Shown: positions 7,768 through 15,338 of the stretch, piece after piece
How the letters are laid out: each line of letters opens with the position of its first letter
Position numbering within the stretch: the first letter of the stretch is position 1
Assembly: GCA_026415015.1 (NCBI GenBank)
Contig: JAOAHW010000010.1
Location: 1-15,717 of the forward strand
Source of the DNA: Syntrophorhabdaceae bacterium
Lineage (GTDB): Bacteria; Desulfobacterota; Syntrophorhabdia; Syntrophorhabdales; Syntrophorhabdaceae
Length of the DNA stretch: 15,717 nt
Direction: 5' to 3'
Notes under the pieces: model-generated
The model's input: the letters and a program-made list of their open reading frames with translations, nothing else
What the model was told of the DNA's origin: nothing
Databases searched by the model: none
Position numbers and translations under genes: made by a program

Positions 7768-8721
7768 CTATCCCTCTATTGCCTCTAATACCCTTCTTTT
7801 TACTGTTTCTATATCGCCATTTATATAGCAGCCTGCAGCCTTTTTGTGGCCGCCACCACCAAAAGCTCTGCATATGCTTGCCACATCTACCTCGCCCTTT
7901 GACCTCATACTCAGCTTGTATCTGCTGTTTTCTATCTGTCTTATTAGTATGGCTATATCTATCCCATCAATCTCCTTGATATATTCTACAAAACCATCTG
8001 TAAACTCCTCCAGGGCTTTAGAATCATAGAACATATCACTTGTTATATGGGCTATCACTATCTTACCGTCTTTATATGTCTCAAGGGTATTTAATGTCTT
8101 GCCAAGGAGAATAAATCTCTCTTTTGGATGGCTCTCATAGACCATTGTTGCTATAGATGAGGGTCTTACACCTATCCTTGTTAGATGTCCGCATATTGAA
8201 AAGGCCTTAGGTGTAGTGTTGTCATACCTGAATGAACCTGTATCTGTTAATATGGCTGTGTATATGTTTATAGCCATTTCATAAGATATATCTATACCAA
8301 GGTATCTGAATAGGTCATAGAGTATCTCTGCTGTAGATGACGCATCTTCATCGATGAGATTAAGATTCCCGAAACTGCTGTTTGTGCTGTGATGGTCTAT
8401 ATTCACTATAAAACCATTATTCTTTAGATTTTCATAACCCTTCCCAACCCTATGGAAATCACCACAGTCAAGGACAAAGACCGTATCAAACCTATCCTCT
8501 GGCATGGTATTTAAAAGGTATCTTGGCTCTTTTGGCCCTGGTAGAAATCGATATTTATAAGGTATCATGTCTTTTAAATAGACATACGCATCCTTTTTTT
8601 GTGAAATAAGGGCCCAGTATAGTGAAAAGCATGACCCGACAGCATCACCATCAAGATCTATATGGGTTGTTATAAGAAACCTTTTGCCTCCCTCGACTCT
8701 ATCTTTAATCTGTTTTAGCAT
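7768..8721 (-). CDS. nrnA: DHH/DHHA1 phosphoesterase, NrnA-like (oligoribonuclease / pAp phosphatase)
   Basis: A 317-residue stand-alone DHH family protein. NrnA enzymes degrade 2-5 nucleotide RNAs and dephosphorylate 3'-phosphoadenosine 5'-phosphate, in the cytoplasm with Mn2+. Visible motifs: THIDLDGDAVGS (19-30) with H20, D22, D24 and D26; D85 in VLDCGD; DHH at 109-111; D160 in LTDTGSF; and the substrate-binding GGGGHKKAAG of DHHA1 at 288-297. Motif I usually reads H-x-D-x-D, and this copy keeps it. A gene of this type between rbfA and truB is common in many phyla. Its start overlaps the end of rbfA by 17 bases, and its stop abuts truB. A role in completing RNA decay begun by PNPase, encoded in the same operon, is a reasonable inference. 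The exact substrate (nanoRNA, pAp or pGpG) is not determinable here. Confidence 0.92.
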   Translation of the reverse strand: MLKQIKDRVEGGKRFLITTHIDLDGDAVGSCFSLYWALISQKKDAYVYLKDMIPYKYRFLPGPKEPRYLLNTMPEDRFDTVFVLDCGDFHRVGKGYENLKNNGFIVNIDHHSTNSSFGNLNLIDEDASSTAEILYDLFRYLGIDISYEMAINIYTAILTDTGSFRYDNTTPKAFSICGHLTRIGVRPSSIATMVYESHPKERFILLGKTLNTLETYKDGKIVIAHITSDMFYDSKALEEFTDGFVEYIKEIDGIDIAILIRQIENSRYKLSMRSKGEVDVASICRAFGGGGHKKAAGCYINGDIETVKRRVLEAIEG

Positions 8722-9055
8722 CCCTTTCCCTTCTTAATATCTCCTCAATCCTTGCTGCCTTCTCAGATGTATCATCTAAAATAAAAAATATATCAGGGGT
8801 GTATTTTAATTTTACCCTCTGGCCTAAAAGAAACCTTATATAACCCTTTGACCTGTTCAGGGCTGCCATTGTCTTTGTCTTTTCAGCATCATCACCATAT
8901 ATGGAACAGTAGACCTTTGCAATCTTTAAATCTTCAGTGAGTCTTACATCAAGGATTGTTACAAAACCAAGACCAGGGTCTTTGATATCCATAAAGAGTA
9001 TCTGGGATACCTCCTCCCTTAACTGGTCCTGCACCCTGAGTTTTCTATATCTCAT
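8705..9055 (-). CDS. rbfA: 30S ribosome-binding factor A
   Basis: A 116-residue single KH-like domain protein of normal RbfA length. It binds immature 30S subunits near the 16S rRNA 5' end and promotes late maturation, which is also important in cold adaptation. Supporting features: the N-terminal helix RKLRVQDQLREEVSQIL (4-20), the KDPGLGFVTILDVRLTEDL region (25-43), KVYCSIYG, and the second half GQRVKLKYTPDIFFILDDT (78-96). The operon position after infB and before truB is the conserved one. The ATG at 9055 overlaps the end of the DUF503 gene by 11 bases in another frame, with only a modest GGGA upstream, so coupling to that gene is likely. The 3' end overlaps the nrnA-like gene by 17 bases. 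Confidence 0.95.
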   Translation of the reverse strand: MRYRKLRVQDQLREEVSQILFMDIKDPGLGFVTILDVRLTEDLKIAKVYCSIYGDDAEKTKTMAALNRSKGYIRFLLGQRVKLKYTPDIFFILDDTSEKAARIEEILRRERDAKTD

Positions 9056-9344
9056 TTCCCATCACAATAATCTCAGAACTTGTATCGATAATCTTGCCGA
9101 TATAAAGGGATTCGATATAGTTATATACATTGTCAATAGCCATATCTATGTGGTCTTTATTCACACCCACCACAGAAAAACCTATTTTTGCCCTCTGCCA
9201 AAGATTATTCTGGCTAAACTCTGCTATGGAGATATTAAATTTCGCCCTTGTTTTTTCTATAATCTTCTTCACTGCCTGTCTTTTATCTTTCAATGATTGG
9301 CTATCAGGTAAAAAAATCTCAATGGTTGAAATACCAACTATCAT
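9045..9344 (-). CDS. ylxP: YlxP-like DUF503 family protein, function unknown
   Basis: A 99-residue protein that matches the DUF503/YlxP family: the N-terminal MIVGISTIEIFLPDSQSLKDK (hydrophobic strand, then SLKDKR at 17-22), RAKFNISIAEFSQNNLWQRA at 33-52 and GFSVVGVN at 55-62 are the family's typical blocks. It is predicted to be a small ferredoxin-like alpha/beta fold. The family sits between infB and rbfA in Bacillus and many other bacteria, and Bacillus ylxP has been linked to ribosome biogenesis through this context, but I know of no firm biochemical role. The ATG follows the infB stop by 2 bases, so its ribosome binding site lies within the infB coding region. The 3' end overlaps rbfA by 11 bases. 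Confidence 0.92.
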   Translation of the reverse strand: MIVGISTIEIFLPDSQSLKDKRQAVKKIIEKTRAKFNISIAEFSQNNLWQRAKIGFSVVGVNKDHIDMAIDNVYNYIESLYIGKIIDTSSEIIVMGNEI

Positions 9345-9346
9345 AA

Positions 9347-12043
9347 CTACCCATCAAGGGTCTGCCTCTCTTTTTCCTGGATAAAAAACTCCAGAATATC
9401 CCCTTCATGTATATCATTAAAATTCTCAAGGACTATACCGCATTCATAACCTGACTGCACCTCTTTGACATCATCTTTAAATCTCTTGAGGGAGTCAACC
9501 TTACCTGTAAATACACTATCTCCATTTCTTTTAACCCTTGCAAAGGAGTTCCTTGTTACCTTTCCCTCTAAGACATAACATCCAGCGATATTGCCTGTTT
9601 TTGATATGGTGAATACCTTTCTTACCTCTGCCTTTCCTATGTCTGTCTCCACAATCTTTGGTGCAAGCATTCCCTCCATTGCTTTTTTAATATCATCTAT
9701 CATATCGTAAATAATAGAGTATGTCCTGATCTCTATCTTTTCATGTTCTGCCAGGGATTGAGCCTTGCTTATGGGCTTTACATTGAAGCCTATGATTATA
9801 GCCCCTGTTGCCATAGCAAGATTAACATCTGTCTCTGTGATGGCACCCACACCACTATGGACAACCTGTATCTCAACCTTTTCATTAGACATCTTTTTTA
9901 AGGCCTCAACAATGGCATCTATTGTACCCCTAACATCGCCCTTGAGGATTAAATTCAGGTTAACCTTATCTGATTCACCCATCTTTGAATAGAGGTCTTC
10001 AAGGGTAGTCCTTGGACTTTTTGCAGCATCCCTCTCTCTTATCTTTTCCTGTCTGTATTTTGAAAGCTCCTTGGCATATCTTTCCTCTGTTGTTACTATA
10101 AATCTGTCACCTGCATGAGGTACATCCTGAAAACCAACTACAAGAACAGGCGTGGACGGTGGGGCGCTGTTTATCCTTTTGCCCCTATCATCAATCATTG
10201 CCCTGACCCTTCCAAACATATGTCCTGCAATAAATGGGTCCTGGATCTTCAATGTACCTTCCTGTATTATTACAGTTCCAACAGGGCCATGTCCCCTGTC
10301 CAGCTCTGATTCTATGATAATACCCCTTGCGTGCTTATCCGGATTTGCCTTAAGCTCAAGCATCTCTGCCTGCAAGATTATAAGCTCAAGCAGCTCCTTA
10401 ATACCTATCTTCTTCTTTGCTGATATCTTTGCAAATAAATTAGAGCCACCCCATTCTTCAGGTATCAGTCCATGATTGGATAGTTCTTTTATAACCCTGT
10501 CAACATTTGCATTTTCTTTATCTATCTTATTTATGGCCACAATGATGGGTACATTTGCTGCCCTTGCATGGTTTATTGCCTCTATTGTCTGGGGCATAAC
10601 ACCATCATCAGCAGCCACAACAAGGACTACAATGTCTGTAACCTTTGCACCCCTTGCCCTCATGGCTGTAAAGGCCTCATGTCCAGGGGTATCCACAAAA
10701 ACTATATCCTTGCCGTCTACATTCACTACATATGCACCTATATGCTGGGTAATACCACCTGCCTCACGTTCTGCCACATTAGTATGCCTTATAGTATCTA
10801 ACAAAAGTGTTTTACCATGGTCTACATGCCCCATTATTGTCACCACAGGTGGTCTTGGTTTGAGTTTTTCAGGGCTGTCCTCCTGACCCTCTTCCATGGC
10901 AAGGAAGTCCTCTTCAATGGAAGTAATCTTTTCTACCTCAAAACCGAATTCTGTAGCAATGAGATAGGATGTATCAAAGTCTATATTCTGGTTTATTGTT
11001 GATACAACGCCAAGGGATAAAAGTTTTGCTATTACATCCTGGGCCTTAACACCCATCCTTTTTGCAAGCTCGCCTACCTGTATCTCATCTCTTAACTTTA
11101 TCACCTTCTTGGTAGGTTTAATCTCAACTATCTTCTCCTCTACCTCCTTTTTTTCTTCTCTTTTTTCTTTTTTATCCTTTTTGAATTGACCTACCTTTGG
11201 CTTCTGTCTCTTAAATGTATATAACTCTTCTTCCTTTATAACTACCTTTCTCTTGACGATGCCTTTTTTCTTTAACCTTATCTCCTCCTGTTCCTGTTCT
11301 TCTATCTTTTTCAGGAGCTTTTCTGTCTTCTTTTTCTTTTTCCCTTCATCTTCTTCGCCTAAGGCAATACCCTTTTCAAGTTCCTGTTTGTAATGCTCTT
11401 CAAGGACCTTTGTAATCTCCTCACTCTTTTCTTTACCAATTGCCTCCACATCACCTTTAGGCTGCTCAGCTTCAAGTTCTAATGCCTTTTCTTCCTTTTT
11501 TGTCTCCTCAATCTCTATTGCCTGTTCTATCTTGATTCCCTCTACAACCTCTAATTCTTTTTCTTTGATTATCTCCTCTGGCTTCGGTTCAATTATTACA
11601 GGTTTTTCTATGATAGGTTGTTCTATGATAGGTTCTTGTATTTTAGGGGCAAGTTTTTCATCCTCTTTCTTTATGGCCTGGATGGTCCTTTTTTCTATGC
11701 CTTTATCACCCTTTGCAGGCTCGATAATTATTGTTCCTGTCTCTTCTCGCTTTATCTCAGGTTTAACCTCGATCTTCTCTTTTACCTCTTTCTTTTCTTC
11801 TTTTACCTCTATTTTTTCCTTTTCAGGGGTTGGCTGGATTCTACGTCTTATTATGCCGGATGATATCCTCTTTTCTATTACTATTTCACCAGTAGATGTG
11901 GCTTTTTCAGTTTTTTCCTGAAGTTGCTCCCCTTTCTTTTTTTCCTTAATCTTAGCGCTAATATTTTTTGCCTTAAACCTGCTAAGGAGCTCCTCATCAG
12001 TTAATTTACTGCTTTTGATGGCTGTTAATTTTATCTTTGCCAT
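9347..12043 (-). CDS. infB: Translation initiation factor IF-2
   Basis: An 898-residue GTPase that places fMet-tRNA on the 30S subunit and promotes subunit joining. Layout: a short N-terminal segment (1-32, possibly a degenerate IF2_N motif); a long Lys/Glu/Ile-rich low-complexity linker (about 33-310) with short [10 protein letters not shown] repeats near 138-155; an IF2_N-like module (about 320-370, [20 protein letters not shown]); the G domain (G1 GHVDHGKT 405-412, G2 GGIT 429-432, G3 DTPGH 451-455, G4 NKID 505-508, G5 SAK 541-543); then domains II, III and IV to the C-terminus. The linker would be predicted as disordered or helical and highly charged. The ATG at 12043 gives the only convincing N-terminus, but the nearest good Shine-Dalgarno is unusually far (15 bases). 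infB follows nusA by 28 bases, without the ylxR and ylxQ genes found between them in many Gram-positives. Confidence 0.98.
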   Translation of the reverse strand: MAKIKLTAIKSSKLTDEELLSRFKAKNISAKIKEKKKGEQLQEKTEKATSTGEIVIEKRISSGIIRRRIQPTPEKEKIEVKEEKKEVKEKIEVKPEIKREETGTIIIEPAKGDKGIEKRTIQAIKKEDEKLAPKIQEPIIEQPIIEKPVIIEPKPEEIIKEKELEVVEGIKIEQAIEIEETKKEEKALELEAEQPKGDVEAIGKEKSEEITKVLEEHYKQELEKGIALGEEDEGKKKKKTEKLLKKIEEQEQEEIRLKKKGIVKRKVVIKEEELYTFKRQKPKVGQFKKDKKEKREEKKEVEEKIVEIKPTKKVIKLRDEIQVGELAKRMGVKAQDVIAKLLSLGVVSTINQNIDFDTSYLIATEFGFEVEKITSIEEDFLAMEEGQEDSPEKLKPRPPVVTIMGHVDHGKTLLLDTIRHTNVAEREAGGITQHIGAYVVNVDGKDIVFVDTPGHEAFTAMRARGAKVTDIVVLVVAADDGVMPQTIEAINHARAANVPIIVAINKIDKENANVDRVIKELSNHGLIPEEWGGSNLFAKISAKKKIGIKELLELIILQAEMLELKANPDKHARGIIIESELDRGHGPVGTVIIQEGTLKIQDPFIAGHMFGRVRAMIDDRGKRINSAPPSTPVLVVGFQDVPHAGDRFIVTTEERYAKELSKYRQEKIRERDAAKSPRTTLEDLYSKMGESDKVNLNLILKGDVRGTIDAIVEALKKMSNEKVEIQVVHSGVGAITETDVNLAMATGAIIIGFNVKPISKAQSLAEHEKIEIRTYSIIYDMIDDIKKAMEGMLAPKIVETDIGKAEVRKVFTISKTGNIAGCYVLEGKVTRNSFARVKRNGDSVFTGKVDSLKRFKDDVKEVQSGYECGIVLENFNDIHEGDILEFFIQEKERQTLDG
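11606..11635. repeat. Two-copy 15-bp tandem repeat inside infB
   Basis: The unit ttctatgataggtt plus one variable base occurs twice in direct succession. Read as infB it encodes the pentapeptides PIIEQ and PIIEK within the low-complexity linker, with further degenerate copies around it. It looks like in-frame slippage expansion. Confidence 0.75.
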
Positions 12044-12058
12044 GATATTATCTAAAAT

Positions 12059-12066
12059 CTCCTCCT
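12059..12066 (-). promoter_or_regulatory. Strong but distant Shine-Dalgarno upstream of infB
   Basis: AGGAGGAG on the minus strand is the best anti-SD match in the nusA-infB spacer, but 15 bases separate it from the infB ATG at 12043, against a usual 5-9. No ATG, GTG or TTG lies in between in any useful frame; only an in-frame ATT (12058-12056) follows directly. Either the spacing is really long or the effective distance is shortened in some way. Confidence 0.5.
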
Positions 12067-12071
12067 ATAGC

Positions 12072-13388
12072 TTATCCTTTTGGCTTCATTTCTAAATTCT
12101 CTAACCCTGTCTTTTTTTCAGCCGACAGTCTCTGACCTGTCTGTGAATTCTCTTGAATAGCGGCCTTTGCGTTTTTTATTATATGTTCACAGTCTTCTAT
12201 GGATATACTGGTAATCTTATTGAGTTCCTCCACTGTTAGTTTTGCAATATCCCTTATATCCCTGAGATATTCTTCGTTAAGTATCCTTGCAAGTATATCG
12301 CTTATCTTTAGGGTACTAACAAGCTCATCAATAACCTTCTTCGATGATTTTTCTACCTCTGATTCACTGCTAATATCAATCCTCCAGCCTGTCAGTTTTG
12401 ATGCAAGCCTCACATTCTGACCCTTTTTACCAATGGCAAGAGATAATTGGTCATCATGGACAATAATCTCCATTGAACGGGATTCTTCATTTATATAGAC
12501 CTTAGATACCCTTGCAGGGGCAAGGGCATTACATACAAATTTTGTAGGGTCCTTGCTATAAGGTATGATATCAATTTTTTCACCCCGTAATTCCTGGACA
12601 ACAGCCTGAACCCTTGAGCCCTTGACACCAACACACGCCCCTATAGGGTCAACATCAAGGTCTTCACTATGGACTGATATCTTTGCCCTCTCTCCTGGTT
12701 CTCTCACAGCATTGAGTATCTTTATAAGGCCCTCCTGTATCTCAGGAACCTCAAGCTCAAATAGTTTGATGAGAAAACCAGGGTGTGTCCTCGATAATGT
12801 TATGGCACAACCTTTTTTCTGACTCTTCTCCACATCTACAATGTAGGCCTTTATCCTTTCCCTCTGCCTGAAGACCTCATTCGGGATAGTCTCTTTAAAC
12901 GATAATATTGCCTCTGTCTTTCCAAGATTTACTATATAAAAGCCCTTTTCTACTCTCTGGATTACACCAGTAACAACCTCGCCTTTTTTATTTTTGTATT
13001 CCTCATATATGACATCGCTCTCCGCGTTTCTCACCTTCTCCATAATTACCTGTTTAGCTGTCTGAGCAGCTATCCTGCCGAGCTTTTTTGTGTCCATCTT
13101 TGTACCGATCTTATCACCAGGTAGACACTCAGGGTCTTGCTGTCTTGCCTCTTCAAGGCTTATCTCCCTTTCAGGATCTGTAACCTCTTCGACAACGGTC
13201 TTAAACTGAAAAACCTCTATCTCTTCAAGCTCTTCATTATACTTCGCCTCTAAATCAAGATTTGCGCCGAATTTCTTCTTTGATGCAGCAAGGACTGCCT
13301 CTTCAAGGGCAGATGTGAGGGTGCTTTTTGGTATTCCCTTTTCCTTTCCCACCTGCTCTATAACATAATTTAGGTTCAAATACGCCAT
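12072..13388 (-). CDS. nusA: Transcription termination/antitermination protein NusA
   Basis: A 438-residue RNA polymerase-associated factor controlling pausing, termination and antitermination. Domains: N-terminal polymerase-binding domain (about 1-125), S1 (about 136-200; GEVVTGVIQRVEKGFYIVNL), KH1 (about 225-290; GVKG at 254-257), KH2 (about 295-345; GKKG at 320-323 followed by QNVRLASKLTGW), and a short C-terminal helical region (about 360-412) resembling a helix-hairpin-helix fold rather than the two acidic repeats of E. coli NusA. The start is set at ATG 13388 (MAYLNLNYVIEQV). An in-frame TTG 21 bases upstream is rejected because it overlaps the rimP stop and would translate the GAGG ribosome binding site. 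It begins 10 bases after rimP. In E. coli NusA regulates its own operon. A leader hairpin here could play a similar part, but that is inference. Confidence 0.97.
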   Translation of the reverse strand: MAYLNLNYVIEQVGKEKGIPKSTLTSALEEAVLAASKKKFGANLDLEAKYNEELEEIEVFQFKTVVEEVTDPEREISLEEARQQDPECLPGDKIGTKMDTKKLGRIAAQTAKQVIMEKVRNAESDVIYEEYKNKKGEVVTGVIQRVEKGFYIVNLGKTEAILSFKETIPNEVFRQRERIKAYIVDVEKSQKKGCAITLSRTHPGFLIKLFELEVPEIQEGLIKILNAVREPGERAKISVHSEDLDVDPIGACVGVKGSRVQAVVQELRGEKIDIIPYSKDPTKFVCNALAPARVSKVYINEESRSMEIIVHDDQLSLAIGKKGQNVRLASKLTGWRIDISSESEVEKSSKKVIDELVSTLKISDILARILNEEYLRDIRDIAKLTVEELNKITSISIEDCEHIIKNAKAAIQENSQTGQRLSAEKKTGLENLEMKPKG

Positions 13389-13392
13389 GTCT

Positions 13393-13398
13393 ACCTCA
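13393..13398 (-). promoter_or_regulatory. Ribosome binding site that decides the nusA start
   Basis: TGAGGT on the minus strand, with GAGG 5 bases before the ATG at 13388, lies in the 10-base rimP-nusA spacer. It excludes the in-frame TTG at 13409, which would place this site inside the coding region. Confidence 0.65.
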
Positions 13399-13869
13399 TT
13401 ATAGTTCAAATTCTAAATTTGCCTTTTTTATAGCATATATTGGTATGGTAAATACACCTATTTTTCCTTTTATCTCAATTTCATCTTCTCGCACATCTAA
13501 TATCTTACCTTTGAATTCATTTTTGTTTTCTATCTTTTCAGACGTTAAAATCCTGCAAGGCTTGCCTATGGATCTTACAAAATCCTGTCTTGTCTTAAGG
13601 GGCCTTGTAAGCCCTGGGGAAGAGACCTCTAATACATAGGGGTGTTTTATGAAGTCCTCTACGTCGAGGATTAAACTCAACTCCCTGCTTATATTTTCAC
13701 AATCAGAAAGTACAACACCGCCTTCCTTGTCTATAAAAACCCTGAGAAGCCATCTCCTGCCAGATGTCTTGAACTCCACATCAACAAGCTCCAGGCCATA
13801 TTCATTTATCAATGGCATCAGGCATTCTTTTACCTTTTCGATTACTAACTCTGTGGTCTCTTCTATCAT
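13399..13869 (-). CDS. rimP: Ribosome maturation factor RimP
   Basis: A 156-residue protein of normal RimP length. RimP binds free 30S subunits and assists assembly around S12 and S19. The N-terminal alpha/beta domain (about 1-90) contains LELVDVEF (26-33), WLLRVFIDKEGGVVLSDCE (40-58) and the diagnostic YVLEVSSPGLTRPL (78-91). The C-terminal SH3-like beta-barrel (about 95-156) has GKILDVREDEIEIKG. It is the first gene of the operon, next to nusA as in most bacteria. The ATG at 13869 is preceded by AAGGA at a 7-base distance. The upstream 43 bases carry a candidate promoter and a strong terminator-like hairpin. Confidence 0.96.
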   Translation of the reverse strand: MIEETTELVIEKVKECLMPLINEYGLELVDVEFKTSGRRWLLRVFIDKEGGVVLSDCENISRELSLILDVEDFIKHPYVLEVSSPGLTRPLKTRQDFVRSIGKPCRILTSEKIENKNEFKGKILDVREDEIEIKGKIGVFTIPIYAIKKANLEFEL

Positions 13870-13885
13870 AATCCATCCTTAAACT

Positions 13886-13909
13886 AAAAAAGCGGGTTCT
13901 ACCCACTTT
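13886..13909 (-). terminator. Terminator-like hairpin in the rimP-nusA leader (possible attenuator or 5' stem-loop)
   Basis: Read on the minus strand this is AAA-GTGGGT-AGA-ACCCGC-TTTTTT: a 6-bp GC-rich stem (one G-U wobble), extendable to about 9 bp by A-T pairs, a 3-base loop and a run of six T. It lies between the candidate operon promoter and the rimP ribosome binding site, so if it works as an intrinsic terminator it would attenuate the whole operon. The plus-strand version has a C-A mismatch in the stem and no gene reads into it, so the minus reading is preferred. A 5' stabilising stem-loop is an alternative. Confidence 0.5.
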
Positions 13910-13918
13910 GATTTTTTA

Positions 13919-13947
13919 ATTTAACATAAAAAACCAAATAATTTCAA
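13919..13947 (-). promoter_or_regulatory. Candidate sigma-70-type promoter for the rimP-nusA-infB operon
   Basis: On the minus strand TTGAAA (13947-13942) is followed after 17 bases by TTAAAT (13924-13919), matching 5/6 and 4/6 of the consensus boxes. Transcription would begin near 13912, giving a leader of about 43 bases before the rimP ATG. The surrounding DNA is very AT-rich, so chance matches are likely. Confidence 0.4.
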
Positions 13948-13959
13948 GCCTCATTTTTA

Positions 13960-13988
13960 TTGACTTTAAGGGTCTATGCAAGTTAAAA
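13960..13988 (+). promoter_or_regulatory. Weak candidate promoter for ugd
   Basis: TTGACT (13960-13965) is a good -35 box. At 17-base spacing the -10 position holds TTAAAA (13983-13988), only 3/6 of consensus. The predicted leader would be about 15 bases, just enough to include the GGAGG. It is divergent from and non-overlapping with the rimP-side promoter candidate. Confidence 0.25.
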
Positions 13989-14000
13989 AATGAAAAAAAA

Positions 14001-14005
14001 GGAGG
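14001..14005 (+). promoter_or_regulatory. Ribosome binding site of ugd
   Basis: A perfect GGAGG lies 4 bases before the ATG at 14010 and fixes the start of ugd. Confidence 0.8.
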
Positions 14006-14009
14006 GTGT

Positions 14010-15338
14010 ATGCGCATATCAGTTATAGGGGTAGGTTATGTAGGTCTCGTGACTGGTGCATGCTTTGCCGAGACAGGCAATGATGTGATCTGCATGGATA
14101 TTGATAAAGATAAGATAAAAAAATTAAAGAAGGGGATAATACCCATATATGAGCCTCAACTGGAGGAACTTGTAAAAAATAACCTGAAAGAGAGTAGACT
14201 GAAATTCTCAACAGATATAAAAGAGGCTGTTGACCATGGATTGATTATATTTATATGTGTCAACACACCCCAGGATGAAGACGGTTCAGCAGACCTAAAG
14301 TATGTACAGAATGTGGCACAGAACATAGGCAGACACTTGGAAAAATACAGGATAATAGTGGTGAAATCAACAGTGCCTGTTGGGACATGCGAGATGGTGA
14401 AAGAAACTATAGCAAAGGAACTCGAGAGTAGAAAAAAAGATATACCTTTTGATATTGCATCAAATCCAGAGTTTTTAAAGGAGGGCATGGCAGTTGACGA
14501 TTGTATGAAGCCTGAAAGGGTTGTAATAGGTGTTGAAAATGGTAGGGTGGAAGAGATTTTAAGAGAGCTCTATAACCCCTATGTAAGGACAGGGGCACCG
14601 TTTCTCGTCATGGATATAAGGTCCAGTGAGATGACTAAATATACTGCCAATGCCATGCTTGCCACAAGGATATCCTTTATGAACCAGATTGCAAATATAT
14701 GTGAAAAGGTAGGTGCTGATGTCATGATGGTAATGAGGGGGATAGGAAGCGATTCAAGGATAGGGCCAAAATTTTTGTTTCCCGGGGTTGGTTTTGGCGG
14801 TTCATGCTTCCCCAAGGATGTCAGGGCACTGATAAAGACATCACAAAACCATGGATACACACCAACCATATTGGAAGATGTCATGAAGGTAAATGAAGAA
14901 CAGAGGGTTGCCTTTACAGAAAAGATACTGAATTTTTACAATAAAAATGTAAAGGGTAAGATTTTTGCCATATGGGGACTTTCCTTTAAACCAAATACAG
15001 ATGATATGAGGGAGGCCCCATCTATATACATAATAGAGACCCTAACCAGAGCCGGTGGCACCTGCAAACTCTTTGACCCAAAGGCCTTGGAGGTTGCCCG
15101 TGAGGTCTTTAAGGAAAACAAGAATATCAGTTTCGGGACAAACCAGTATGATGTATTAAAAGACGCAGACTGCCTTGTCCTTGTCACTGAATGGTTATCT
15201 TTCAGGGAGCCAGACTTTGAAAAGATGAAGACACTTATGCGGTCACCAGTTATCTTTGATGGGAGAAACCAGTACAACCCAAAAAAAATGGCTGAACTTG
15301 GCTTTATCTACACTTGTATAGGCAGGAAAAATGTATAG
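14010..15338 (+). CDS. ugd: UDP-glucose 6-dehydrogenase
   Basis: A 442-residue enzyme that oxidises UDP-glucose twice with NAD+ to UDP-glucuronate. The N-terminal Rossmann motif is [10 protein letters not shown] (7-16). Other signatures: NPEFLKEG at 152-159, [11 protein letters not shown] at 205-215 with conserved K210 and N214, the catalytic-cysteine motif [10 protein letters not shown] at 261-270 with C266, and a C-terminal UDP-binding domain containing [17 protein letters not shown] (322-338). Length is typical of single-chain bacterial enzymes. The start is well supported by AAAAGGAGGG just upstream. It is transcribed away from the rimP operon and overlaps the next gene by 8 bases. The pair would produce UDP-xylose, suggesting roles in extracellular or cell-envelope polysaccharide. 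Confidence 0.97.
   Translation: MRISVIGVGYVGLVTGACFAETGNDVICMDIDKDKIKKLKKGIIPIYEPQLEELVKNNLKESRLKFSTDIKEAVDHGLIIFICVNTPQDEDGSADLKYVQNVAQNIGRHLEKYRIIVVKSTVPVGTCEMVKETIAKELESRKKDIPFDIASNPEFLKEGMAVDDCMKPERVVIGVENGRVEEILRELYNPYVRTGAPFLVMDIRSSEMTKYTANAMLATRISFMNQIANICEKVGADVMMVMRGIGSDSRIGPKFLFPGVGFGGSCFPKDVRALIKTSQNHGYTPTILEDVMKVNEEQRVAFTEKILNFYNKNVKGKIFAIWGLSFKPNTDDMREAPSIYIIETLTRAGGTCKLFDPKALEVAREVFKENKNISFGTNQYDVLKDADCLVLVTEWLSFREPDFEKMKTLMRSPVIFDGRNQYNPKKMAELGFIYTCIGRKNV

Noticed and set aside
11532..11921. A plus-strand Ser/Ile/Phe-rich open frame resembling a membrane protein, opposite infB
   Set aside because: It is the reverse complement of the Lys/Glu-rich IF-2 linker (GAA and AAA codons read as TTC and TTT). 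The apparent hydrophobic segments are an artefact.
13389..13409. TTG start extending nusA by seven codons
   Set aside because: It overlaps the rimP stop, uses a weaker start codon, has no upstream ribosome binding site and would translate the GAGG of the better ATG at 13388.
13886..13917. The rimP-leader hairpin as a plus-strand terminator
   Set aside because: On the plus strand the stem carries a C-A mismatch, and every gene to its left is on the minus strand, so there is no plus transcript to end.
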